Part shown: positions 12,233 through 23,827 of the stretch, piece by piece
Position numbering within the stretch: position 1 is the first letter of the stretch
How the letters are laid out: every line of letters begins with the position of its first letter
The notes under the pieces: generated by a model
What the model was told of the DNA's origin: nothing
Seen by the model: only the letters and a program-made list of their open reading frames with translations
Databases searched by the model: none
Program-made: the position numbers and the translations under genes
DNA from: Ricinus communis
Taxonomy: Eukaryota > Streptophyta > Magnoliopsida > Malpighiales > Euphorbiaceae
Length of the DNA stretch: 64,000 nt
Assembly: GCF_019578655.1 (NCBI RefSeq)
Contig: NC_063258.1
Coordinates: forward strand, 23,626,802 to 23,690,801
Direction: 5' to 3'

Positions 12233-15200
12233 TTAGTCCACAGGAACCTCTACTTCCATCTTCAAACCAGAATTTCCGAGAATCTGTATGCAATGTACGG
12301 GAGAAGTAAGCTATTCAATTTAACATAAAAGCCAGTTACAGGGAAAAAACTACTAAATAATTGTTAAGAGAAGCCAGACATTTATAAAGCAACTTGAATA
12401 GAGTTGCAAAAGTTGAAAAGGCACTAGAAAGACGCAATCAAATTTATGAAGAAAAAAAAAAAAAAAGAATTAGAAGAATTTGCGATCTGCATGGGAGATC
12501 AGAATCAGATACATATATATTTAGTTATGAATCTATGGTGAGAATTAAATGAGTTATAGGCACAGATGATGAGGGGAAGGACAAATGTGGACATATTCAT
12601 GGTATTTGAACATAAGACTTCTGTTTGATAGAATTAAAAATTCCTGAAGTAAACAAATGGACGGCATCTCCCAGCATAGGCAACTACAGTATTTATAAGC
12701 TGTACAACACAGCAGAAAAGTTTAAGAACCCGACAGTTAATGGCATTAACAATTGAAGCTTGGAATCGCGCAAATTGTCAACTATGAATAATAAAGGAAT
12801 AGTCCAATTAGAAAGCCACTAGAGTAGTTAACAAGGAGAGTTTGACAATCAAAGATATCAGGAACCATAACTCCCCAAAGGTTAACCATCTTTTATGTTA
12901 GAGTTACAGTGACCAAGACATAAAAGTGAAACTCTTTAGACAAGGTAACTCTTTCTCTCTCTTTACAGAAGCAGGCATGGAGCAAAGAGGCCAAGAATTC
13001 TTAGTTTCTCTGCAGCATCATCAGTCTCTTCCCTTCAGTTAACTTCTGCAATTATAACCTGGACATCAACCTTTTATCTGGTGTTAGCCCACAAATTTCA
13101 CTTTTGAACCCATCGGACAACTCAAGAATTCAAATGAATCTAAATTACCAGCCAGGCTCCGTGATCTAAAATTTTAATTCCTTGTCCCGCAATTTGCTGC
13201 TATGAATCAGAAAACTTTTTACAGGATCAACCCACAATAGATTTGGTACTACAAAATCACCCAGTTATAGTTTCCCCAAAAGGCTACTTCCTTCAAATCA
13301 GCAATATCATGACTGAAAACCTTTTAATTTAATTAACTAGTCCCTCTTCATCTAGACAAGAAACATCGGGTTCTATTCCTTGTACAACATTTATAGTATT
13401 CTTTGCTAGCACCGCATAGAAAGTTTGTCAAGTATTTTCTACTGAACCCAAAAATAAGCTACTACAACTAGGCTAACATGGATAATTTCCAAGAAGGCAT
13501 AGATGTAATGGCCCAGGGATTGCTTCTAATAATAAGAGGTGTTATTTGCACCCTTCTAGTAAGAGATTTGTTTTATTTTCATCTTTCAGAGCCAAAGACA
13601 TTTTGTAATAATTTTCTTTCAGACTTCAACCCAAGACAGGAAGGCAGAAGGCTACCTACTTCACGACTTGATGTAGAAGTCAGGTGGGAAGGAAGATGAA
13701 TGTCCCACTTCAACTACCAGGACCAATACCATTACCTTTTAGTCTATTTCAAGGCCAAGCCACCTCAAAATAATGGACATAGCTGAAAGGATATTGAAAG
13801 ATATATGGTCCTACAGAATGCAAGATGATTATTGAAGATTCCATTTTCACTACCAATATTCTATGAAGAGCAATCAAGGTTTTCAACAATAGAAGTTTAA
13901 TTTACTTAATGCAGCATTTAACTCTTCAAGACGCAATGTAAGAGCTACCTCGTTGAAAATTTTTATATTAATGAAAGACATGTTTACATTTGTTACCAAT
14001 TACATCACTCATCAAGATATACATACACAAGTACTTTCTCCACATCTCTTTTATATAGCCCACTCTTTTAACATGATTTGAGGAATAATGGTACTCTTTT
14101 CCAGGAGAGATTAATAAAGAAGCGATAGAAGATCATAGAAGAGGTGTTCAGTAGGTGTAGTACATCATATGGCTTTGATATATAACAGATACTCACGACC
14201 ATTCATTGTAAACTTCAATAATGGAACTTTATTGTGCAGTAACCATCTATGGTAATCATAATTATCAGGGTACCTTAACGAAGTCTGAAAAAACTAACAA
14301 AGAATCTTTTGTATAGCCTGCTTCTTCAAGGACGTGGATAAGCACTTGCTGCACCAAACAAAAGCATATAATTTATCCACAATAAAGCACATCTCAAGCT
14401 GCTTGTCAATATTATGTTAGCAAAAAGAGTTATATCACATGTTATACACCTGTTACTATGATGCTAGCCAAAAGACAGTTTGAAATGTTGGCATCAAATA
14501 TGGTATTGCAAATCACTAAAATAATATGCACAGAAATAACCTGCATTCTCCACTATCTTGATTAGCAAATCAGGCAATACATCTCTGCAAATTCAAGCCA
14601 GACCTTTCCTAGAAATGACTTTTGTTAAATACTTTTGACCATGATTGTTAACATTATACAAAGTCTTCTATACAATTTCTGAGTATGTTCAACAAATACT
14701 ACCATACCAAGTCAGAGAGCATTCAATTAAGAAATGAATGCACTAGCAAAAATACATTATTAGTCCATTAATCTGGAAAACTTCTTCATAAAACCTCAGG
14801 CCTGATACAGACCCTGGCTGAAAGATATCATAATTAGTCTAGGATATGAAGTTATTAAATCGAGGATTGCCCATAATATGAGATGAGAAAAGCTTCCATC
14901 GGACAACATTTCAAACAACTTTACTTCTTCATAAAGCTCAAAACTTTCCTCTTTTCTTTTCTACTTTTTTTTTCCCTTATCAAACTAATGCAACATGGCA
15001 TATACACACAGTACATTAAGAATAAACAGAAAATAAAAGAACACTAGATTGGCAGAATAATGAACTAAATCTAACCTCCCTTTGCTGTTCAGAGATAAAA
15101 TGTCCAGTCAAATCATGCAACACATCCAACATATCATTGAATGCGACTTTCCCATTGCCATCAGAATCATACACCTTGAAAATAACTACACAATTACAAG

Positions 15201-15750
15201 TTGAAGATAGAGTAAACAAGCTAAATTAAAATTTAACATAGAACAATTAGAAGAAAGAATATAAAAAGTACTATTACATTCAATTTTCTGGTGCAAAGTA
15301 GCACGAGGACTGAATACAGATAAGAAAGCCACAAATTCTTTAAAATTCAATCCATCTATCATCCTGAACAATCTCTACACAAAAAATCAAAACAACCCAA
15401 AAAAGAAAGGGATTAAAGAAAACCCACAGGTAAAAAAGCTAAATGAACACACCATCACAAACACATTTCCACAAAAGAACCTGAGCGAGTGGGTTGACAG
15501 CAAACTCAGGTACTGAGAGAAACTCCTCAGCTGATATAAAACCGCCGCCGCATCGATCCAGTTGACAAAATCTTTGGTATAGTGACACTATTTCTTGCTG
15601 GGAAACTGTCAATGTGAAAGTAAGAATGATTAACAACTTAAGAATCCTAATTATCAATGCTATAAATTAAGAATATGTACAGGTGTGATTGCAGTGCTCC
15701 TGAACTTCTTCGATGTCGTATTGGGTGAGCATTGAAGATGTGTTGCCCAT
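12233..15750 (-). CDS. Calcineurin-B-like EF-hand protein
   Basis: Six exons (15750-15681, 15605-15481, 15374-15278, 15185-15076, 14348-14274, 12283-12233) with GT..AG introns and matching phases give 175 residues. It closely resembles the Arabidopsis EF-hand protein I recall as At3g18430, related to calcineurin B / CHP proteins. The start MGNTSSM fits an N-myristoylation signal, suggesting a membrane-attached calcium sensor. The first loop (residues 40-51, DRCGGGFISAEE) lacks the usual acidic positions and probably does not bind calcium. The third (104-115, DSDGNGKVAFND) keeps D, D, N, but ends in D rather than E. The C-terminus EVEVPVD is intact. Plants lack a classical calcineurin A, so the partner is unknown. 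Intron 5 is 1,990 bases. The splice model is mine and joins in frame throughout. Confidence 0.92.
12284..14273 (-). other. Long intron 5 of the EF-hand gene
   Basis: This 1,990-base intron separates the exon ending ...SDFVK from the final 16 codons. It has an A-run near 12452-12468 and no nested gene that I can support. Confidence 0.7.
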
Positions 15751-15759
15751 TATTTGTTG

Positions 15760-17823
15760 ATGGGCAATGTTTATGCGATGCGAATCGGAATGCACAAGTG
15801 ATCTTGAAAAGTTTTGCTCTTTTTTATTTTATTTTTATTCTTGTTCAAGAAAATGTGTTAATTTGCAACTCCTTCGAAAGTCTCACCGGGCTGGATGTAG
15901 TGGTTGGTTGTTGGTTGTAGTATAACAGACAAACAAATTGCCACGCCCTATTTTATTAAGGCTAAATTAAAAAAATAATGAAAATATAAATAAAAAAATC
16001 ATTAGATATTTAAATCTTATTTACGGTAACTAAATTGTAATGTATTTTATTTTTTTTAATAAAGAATATAACGTTTTAGTTTGTTTTTGAAAATTTTTAT
16101 TTACTTGAATTATTTATTTGATAATAAAAATTATATAATTATATTTATTTTATTATATTTTTAAAATATAATTCATGATACAAAATAATAGTTTTAATAT
16201 ATTTTTTATTTTTCAATTTAATTCATAATATGAAATAATATTTTTTAAGTCTTTAATCTATTATAAATTTATGTATTTTAATTAGAATAAAGTAATTATT
16301 TTTATCTTAAGAAAAGTATTTTATAAACTTAATTTTATTTTTTAATAATGGTTAATTTTAAATACGTTTATGACTTAATAAGAAAATTAACAAATAATAA
16401 CTCTGAAAATAATAATCATAAGAGGAAAAGAAATAAAGTGAGAAGTTATCATAATAAATATAAAATTAAAAGTGAAATATATTTATATCATTGTTCATTT
16501 GTTGATTTGATTTTATTATGGCTAAAATAGTTTTTTAAATTAAAAAGAGTTTTTGGTTCGAGTTTTAACAAATAAGGTATAATCCACCGTCATATTAATG
16601 GTTGTAATAAATTTAAAGCAAAAGATACAAAAACACTTATGTATTTTCGATGAAAGCACAATTACACTCTTATACTTTAATATAGTTCAATTAAACTTTT
16701 AAAATTTTGAATATTGAAACAATTACATCTTAATTATAACTCTATCTAATTAAAATTTGTTGCAATTGGGCTAGGTGTATATATTGACGAGAGCACCGGA
16801 CCAAATAGTATTTCATGTGAGTGTTTTTGTAATCAATATGAATAATTGTGTCTCCTATTATAATTTCTATAAATAAATATGAGTTAAGAATAAATATAAT
16901 AAAAATTCAACTCGATAATAAATGAGTCAAATATAAATTAGTTAAATTTCAGTTGAGTTTGGCTTGATAAATGTAATAATTTCTATTAATGACGATGGCA
17001 AGATTCAAACTTGAGATCTAGACTTTTTCAATTCTTACAAATGAGAATGTCAATCAAGTTATTAATTTTGTCATTTCTAATCAACTTATATTTTTTATTA
17101 TTAATAAAAATTTTGATATTTTTAATTCTTAATAAAATATATTTCCTATTTTTCTAATCTTTTAGGTTTGGTGGTCTATTTTTACCTAGATTTTGCATAC
17201 TATATATGAGATAATATTTTTCTCTTTCTTATTAGGAATGATAGCTAAATTGACTAGATATGTAAATGAGTCAAGTTGGTCGAGTTTTGAAGAACTCGAG
17301 TTTGAGCCAAATTAAAGAGTTTGAGATTATTCGAATCAAGTTCAAACTTCATTGAATTTAAAGAATAAATTTATCTCTTTTATTTTTAAATTTAAATTAT
17401 TTAATTATTAAAATTTAGTTTAATTAAATAACTCTATAATTGTCAATGTATACATTATTATTAATATTAAGCATTTAAGTCTTTTAGAACATTTTCATAG
17501 GAGAAAAAAGAACTAACACTCTGTGTCATTCTATTTTCATCTCAAGTTATTATCATTCCACTCTCCAGTCTCTAACTTCACAAAGCTACAATTCTCCTAA
17601 CCTCACACAATTGCCATTCACATACTCTCAACTCAAGCCTTCACTCACGTTCATCATCTTTTTAGATTGAGAACGAGTTTACTAGGTAGTCATTATCTTC
17701 CTCGTCAGGTTCAAATAGGTTTACTCGTTGGGTTCATCATTTTCCTATACTCTCAAGCCTTTACTCACGGTCATCTCAAGAAGTTCTTGAGTTTGAAGGA
17801 CTAGTAATACCTCTTAAAGGATT
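15760..17823. other. Intergenic, AT-rich, with a possible small MITE
   Basis: Nothing codes here. 16000-16550 is extremely AT-rich. A short direct repeat with a CTCAAGCCTT.ACTCACG.TCATC core appears at about 17632 and 17752, about 120 bases apart. A candidate MITE at 16626-16831 is listed separately. Confidence 0.5.
16626..16831. mobile_element. Candidate MITE with 11-bp terminal inverted repeats
   Basis: TACAAAAACAC at 16626-16636 is the exact inverse complement of GTGTTTTTGTA at 16821-16831, and the flanks are partly complementary too. At 206 bases and non-coding, it fits a miniature inverted-repeat element. I saw no clear target duplication. Confidence 0.35.
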
Positions 17824-18038
17824 TGTAAATGTAGAATTATATTTATAAGAAGAAAAATGATACTTAATACAAAGCAAAAGAATTCCAACTCGCTACTTGT
17901 ATCTACAAGCACAACAACTGATAAAGAGAAAATAAGACTTTGTTGACTCGGCAAGTTAGTCACAAACTAACAATCAATGAAAAGGAAGAACAAATATATT
18001 ATATTTAATTGCACATGTAATAAACATTAATTATGTTA
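17824..18038 (-). repeat. Probable 3' LTR of the older copia element
   Basis: Placed between a TG near 17824 and the purine tract after 18038, just outside the RNase H end. There is no second copy in the window, so the outer boundary is an estimate. Confidence 0.5.
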
Positions 18039-18049
18039 GCCCCCTTCAA

Positions 18050-18933
18050 GCTAGAGCATGAATGTTGAGCATGCCCAGCTTAGATAGTGAAGAAAGAAAT
18101 ATTATAGTGACAAAAGGTTTGGTAAGAAAATCTACCAATTGATTAATAAAAGTAATAAGGAGGAGAAGAACAACATCTGATTTAAGAAAACTTGCCAAGC
18201 TCTATATGTTTGGTACGTTCGTGAAAAATTAGGTTTTCAACAATCTAGACAACAAAACAATTGTCGCGATACAATAGAGCTGGGTGAGAACGAGGAATGC
18301 CAAGATGTCGAAGCAAATATAATAGCCATTAGGCTTCACAAATAACAAAGGCTAAAGTCTTGTTCTCAACTTTAGAGGAGGAACTTAACACCATATATTG
18401 TTTCTTAGATTTCTAGGAGATAAAGGCATCACCAATAAAGGTGCAAAAAAATATGATCGAACGTCAGCCATCAAGGTAGGAGGCCTAGTCTAAGTCACTA
18501 AAAGCTTTAAGGGCGAGCTCAGTTGCAGAGGAAAAAAATATACCCTTCCCTAGAGTAGATTTAATATAACGCAAGATCCTATGAGCAGCAGTGAGATGTT
18601 CCTCGGTTGGATTATCAATGAATTAAGACAGTTGATGCATAGAAAAGCTTAGTTCAGGTCTTATTATAGTGAGTTACAACAAATGCCCTATCAATCCCTC
18701 ATAAGAAGAATTTTCTAGAATAAGGAACTAGTAGTAGTTAACTTAGTACCATGCACTATTGGAAAAGAGGTAGGCTTGCTACTTAGAAAACTAATATCAG
18801 TAAGAATGTCAAGGGCATATTTACATTGGCATAAGCTGATGCCCTTACTAGTTTAAGCTACTTCTAACCAAAGGAAGTATTTCAAAACACCAAGATCCTT
18901 TATCTTGAAATGATTATGAAGGTAAGACTTGAC
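18050..18933 (-). pseudogene. Older copia element: 3' RT and RNase H remnants
   Basis: Translating the minus strand from 18933 gives VKSYLHNHFKIKDLGVLKYF, the copia RT stretch that normally follows YVDDxxL. Stops appear within 20 codons. Weak RNase H sequence follows to about 18050. It is the continuation of the RT broken at 23828. Confidence 0.8.
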
Positions 18934-19201
18934 TAAAGAGAATTGAACCCATAAAAATAATACTATAAGAAAGAAAGAAGAAAAACAAACTTAGTCAAAT
19001 ACACAAGACTTGTTTTTGGAATGAATTATTAACAAGGTGAAGCCTCCATTATATATACATGGAGGAGCCTTGCATTCTACTACATTTCCAATGTGGTAAA
19101 AAATAACAAAAAAAATCTCTAATCTCTAATTTTCCAATGTGGGATTTGAGTAAAAAAACAACAATACATTAAATCCTATTAATTAATAATGATTCTTAAC
19201 A
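18934..19201 (-). repeat. 3' LTR of the nested copia element
   Basis: 268 bases, highly similar to 23553-23822. The outer end reads TAAAGAG where the other copy reads TGGAAGAG, so the terminal dinucleotide has mutated here. Confidence 0.93.
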
Positions 19202-19278
19202 CTCCCCCTTATTATTAATTTCCTCTTTGATATGCTTCCTTGAAATCATGCCAAGTAGTTTTCTAAACTTTTCTAACT

Positions 19279-22200
19279 TCATATTATTGAGTCCTTTAGT
19301 GAAAATATCAATTGATCTTCTGTCTTTACCTGTAACACTTTGATTCCTCTAACCAATACTTTTTCTCTAATAAAATGATACTGCACCTCCACATGCTTTG
19401 TCCTTGCATGAAATACTGGATTTTTAACCAAACTGATAACTGATTGATTATCGCAATATATTGGTACTGCATAATCTACTGGCTGATGTAGATTCTCCAT
19501 CAACAACACTAACCAAGTGCTTTCTTGTGCTGCCATTATCACTGCATGATACTCAGCTTCTATTGTTGATAGTGACACTGTTGGTTGCCTTTTACTGCAC
19601 CAAGTAATAACTCCCGATCCCAGACTAAACACATACCCAGTAGTTGATCTTCGGGTATCATAATCTCCTATATAATTAGCATCGCAGTATCCTTCCAATT
19701 TGCATGGTACTCCATTTTTATAGAATATATCAAGATCAAGTGTACCTCGGATATATCTTAGAATTCTCTGAACTACTTCCAAATGAGGCTTCTTCGGATT
19801 TTGCATGAATCTACTCACTACTCCAACTACAAAAGCAATATCTGGTCTCGTGAGAGTCAAATACATCAGACTGCCAACAATCTGTCGATATATAACAAAA
19901 TCCTCCAAATCTTTGTCTTCTGACATGCTCAATTTTGAGTTCACCTCTATCAGAATAAAAAAGGGTTTGCAGTCAAACATCTCATATTTCTAAAGAAGAT
20001 TCACTGCATACTTCTGCTGACACAAGAACAATCCTTTTGATGTTCTCTCCACCTCTAAACCAAGAAAGTGATTCAACTTTCCAAGTTCCTTCATCTGAAA
20101 TCGAACTGATAAATTCTCCTTTGTCTGGTGGATCTCTGTTACATCATCTCTAGTGATAATAAGACCATCCACATAAACAAGAATAATTGCTAGTTTCCCT
20201 TCTCTAGCATTCACAAATAAATTGGAATCTGCTGATGCAATTGCATATCCACTGTGAATGAGAAACTCAACAATTTTTCCATACCAAGCTCTAGGAGCTT
20301 ATTTCAATGCATAGAGCGCTTTCTTCAACCTGCAAACATATTCAAAATTTAGCTGGTTCTCAAATCCTTTTGGTTGCTCCATGTACACATCTCGATCAAG
20401 CTCTCCATTCAGAAAAGCATTTTTTACGTCCATCTACCATAAGCTCCAGTACTTACTTGCAGCTAGAGCTAACAAAACACAAACTGTTGCAATCTTTACT
20501 ATAGGACTGAACGTCTCATCATAATCCAATCCATACTGCTGTGAAAAATCTCGTGCTACTAGTCGAGCTTTGTACCTCTAAACTGAACCATTTGTACCTC
20601 TCAACTTGATCTTGTACACCAATTTGCATGATATGGGCTTTACATCTTTTGGCTTTGGGACTAAATCCCAAGTCTGATTTTGAACAAGAGCTTCCATCTC
20701 TTCCTGCATCGCCTTTCTCCATTTTGTCTTCTAGAAAGCCTCATCAAAGGACTCTGGTTCTGTTTCTTCTTCTACCAGTGCAACATTAGCATATCTAGGA
20801 TTTTCTTTTCTAACCCTCTCAGATCTTCTGAGTTTTAGTGGTGATGGTGTCTCCTTAACTGATTCATTCTCCAACAGCTCTTTAATTGGATGATTCTCCA
20901 CCTCTGCTTTTTTATAAATACCAGTCTTCCATGATCTTTCTTATGATGAAGACTTTGCACTACTCTGTGGAATTTACTGAACATTTCCTTTCAACTTTTC
21001 TTGTAATTGTTCTTCTATTGAATAAGGAAGTGTAACATATTCTAGTGTCCATCATGATGATGCTTCATCAAATACAACATTTCTAGAAACATGAAATTTG
21101 TCTATGGTAGGATCGCAACATCGCTAGCCTTTTCCGCTTTCATCATACCCCACAAAGATACACCTGATTGCTTTCTTGTCAAACTTGCTACGTAAATGAT
21201 CAGGCACAAATACATAGCACACACAGCCAAATACCTTGAAATGACTCACTGTCGGTTTCATGTTCCACAGCTTTTCAAAAGGAGACATAAAATCCATTTT
21301 CGGTTGAGGAAGTTTATTAATGATATGAGCTGCTGTTCTCATGCATTCAGCCTAAAATCTCCCAAGGACATTCTTAGCATGCATCATACTCCGGCATACT
21401 TCTGCCAAATGCTTGTTCTTTCTCTCTGCAACACCATTCTGCTATGGTGTGTTTGGACAAGTCAGTTGCCGTCGGATCTTGCTCTCAAGTAAATATTTGG
21501 AGAACTTATCAGAAGTGTGTTCTCCCCCATTATCACTACGAAGGCACCGAATCTTCTTTCCAATCTCAGCTTCAACCATCAACTTGAATTCTTTGAATTT
21601 CTCCTGCACCTCAGATTTTTCTTTCATGAAGTACACCCAAACATATCTTGAATAATCATCTATGAAGTCACCATATAGTGCATACCATTGATTGAAGGTT
21701 GTTTCACCTTTCTAAAACACATCTGAATGAATCAACTCAAGTGGCTCTTTAGTTCTGAAAGATGAATCCTCAAATGGTAACTGATGCGCCTTTCTATATT
21801 GACAACCAGCACAAATTATATCAGTACGAACTTCAAGATTCGGAATTCCATTCACTGAAGACTTAGTCATCATCATCTTCAGCTTGTGATAGTTTACATG
21901 TCTCAGCCGTGCATGCCACAAATCAGTTGTTTCATTATTCTTTATCTTTTCCACATATGCCTCCTCTATCAGTATAACATACATAGAATCTATCTTATGT
22001 CCCTCTATAATTGGTGTGTCAACTATTTTGACTTGTTGACAAACCTTGACATCTCTAGGGCCAAACACAACAAACTTCCCTCTATCAGTTAATTGTGAGA
22101 CTAATAAAAGATTCTTCTTCATCCTAGTAACTCGATAAACATCTTCCAGCTGCACTTGCTTCTGATTTAGATAGGAATCAATCACCGTATCACCAATATG

Positions 22201-23319
22201 AGTGATTGGTAGCCGCGAGTCATTTGCAGTCACCACAACTCGCCTGCTTTTGTATTCTGAAATATTACGGAGTTTATCCATATCTCCTGTCATATGATCG
22301 AAACACCCAGAATCAAAGATCCAGTTTCTCTCATAATCAATTCTATGAGAACTCAAAGAACTAGAGGCTTGCTCCTCTTTTTCTTCTACTGTGGTAGCCA
22401 TGAGGCTATGCACAACCATAAATTCTGAACTAGAAGATTCCTTAAACTGCATTGTCTTAAAATTCACAAACAATGCCTTAGCATCCCATTCAGGTTCTGT
22501 CTGGTTATAGTTGCTCATTGTTGCTGCATTACTTTCTACTGTCTTCTTCTTCGATCAATAATCTCTTGTGTAATGTCTCTTTTTGCCACAATTGAAACAC
22601 TCGTCATTCAAACGTCTGAAATTTCTAGACTGACTGTTGTTCTGTTGCTGCTTCTGTTGACTTCCCCTATATTGAGTATTCCCTCGAGTCTTTCCTTTAT
22701 TCTGACCATAAAATTGACTTCTCATTTTGTTAGTGTAGAGTGCCACCTCCTCAGAATTTAAGGATACTCCAGCCATTTGTTTTGCTAGATTTTCTTGTCA
22801 TACTAACAAATTTTCCAACTCCTCAATAGAAGGTTGTATGGGCCAACCTTGAACTGCAGCCATAAATCCTCCTTACTCTGGTCGCAATCCATGTGTGATA
22901 ATCCATCTCATCCTGTTACTGACAATTTTGGATGCCTCATCTAACTTAACAATCTCTCTACAGATGGATTGTGAGACTGACATTGATTCATTTTCCAACA
23001 ACTGTAGCCTTACATCATTCTTTTTTGCAAATTGTGAAGCAAGACAATCCCAAGCTTCCTTTGGTGTAAAAGCTTCTCTGATATGCTCCATCATTTCTTC
23101 TTCAATAGTGGTTTTAATGGCAAACATAGCTTTGCCAACTTTAATTTTTCACTTTATGATATTACCATTTTCATCTTCTAGTGGTGATGTAGTCTCGATC
23201 CCGGCAACAATCTCCCAGAGGTCTTGACCTTGCAAGTATAACTCCATGCAGGTCTTTCACATGCTATAATTATTATTATTCAATTTTCTAATAACACCAA
23301 TATTACTTGAATCTGCCAT
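19279..23319 (-). pseudogene. Nested copia gag-pol, frameshifted
   Basis: The start is MADSSNIGVIRKL at 23319, followed by an in-frame TGA about 20 codons later where a tryptophan codon is expected. Gag runs to about 22555 and includes a zinc knuckle (CFNCGKKRHYTRDY) with the last cysteine changed to tyrosine. The protease near 22320 keeps DSG (WIFDSGCFDHMTG). GAG-pre-integrase (LWHARLRHVNYHKL) is near 21925, and integrase runs from about 21870 to 21120, including [13 protein letters not shown] spans about 20730-19990; its catalytic motif reads YVDG instead of YVDD near 20170. RNase H is 19980-19279, uninterrupted, with [17 protein letters not shown] and [16 protein letters not shown]. Altered RT and gag residues imply it is dead. 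Confidence 0.93.
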
Positions 23320-23537
23320 CGTGACTTGGTTTCAGCAGCCCCACATCTCACCAAATAATTCAGGTTCCAAACCGATGAACTTATAGTTTCAAAATGTGCA
23401 CGAGCATAATCTCCCCTGTACAACTGCTTTGTACGTTAATAAACAGGACTCTTGACAAACTAGTTCCAGTACCAAAATTCTTTTCTAATCTGGAAGCTTA
23501 GACTAAGCTGCAACCACATAGCATACTAAGAAATTTT

Positions 23538-23551
23538 TGGCTCTGATACCA
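23538..23551 (-). other. Primer-binding site (tRNA-iMet) of the nested copia element
   Basis: Minus-strand TGGTATCAGAGCCA, one base inside the right LTR. Confidence 0.9.
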
Positions 23552-23552
23552 A

Positions 23553-23822
23553 TGGAAGAGAATTGAGCCCATAAAAATTAATACTATAAGAAAGAAAGAA
23601 GAAAAACAAACTTAGTCAAATACATAAGACTTGTTTTTGGAATGAATTATTAACAAGGTGAAGCCTCCATTATATATACATGGTGGAGCCTTGCATTCTA
23701 CTACATTTCCAATATGGTAAAAAATAACAAAAAAAATCTCAAATCTCCAATTTTCCAATGTGGGATTTAATTAAAAATAACAACAATAGATTAAATTCTA
23801 TAATTAATAATGATTCTTAACA
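23553..23822 (-). repeat. 5' LTR of the nested copia element
   Basis: 270 bases, matching 18934-19201. It keeps the canonical TG...CA ends (TGGAAGAG...CTTAACA in window orientation) and is followed by the TTGAC duplication. Confidence 0.93.
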
Positions 23823-23827
23823 TTGAC

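Larger units (their letters stand above)
18934..23822 (-). mobile_element. Younger nested Ty1/copia retrotransposon (4.89 kb)
   Basis: LTRs at 18934-19201 and 23553-23822 flank a minus-strand gag-pol. The 5-bp target duplication TTGAC is present at 18929-18933 and 23823-23827. The primer site (TGGTATCAGAGCCA) is at 23538-23551 and a purine tract (AATAAGGGGGAG, minus) abuts the left LTR. The minus-strand LTR begins TGTTAAGAATC. The target is the RT gene of the older element, so the order of events is certain. Frameshifts and stops disable it, but RNase H remains open over 230 codons. Confidence 0.95.

Noticed and set aside
13478..13699. Plus-strand frame of 73 codons
   Set aside because: It lies within intron 5 of the EF-hand gene and has no recognisable domain.
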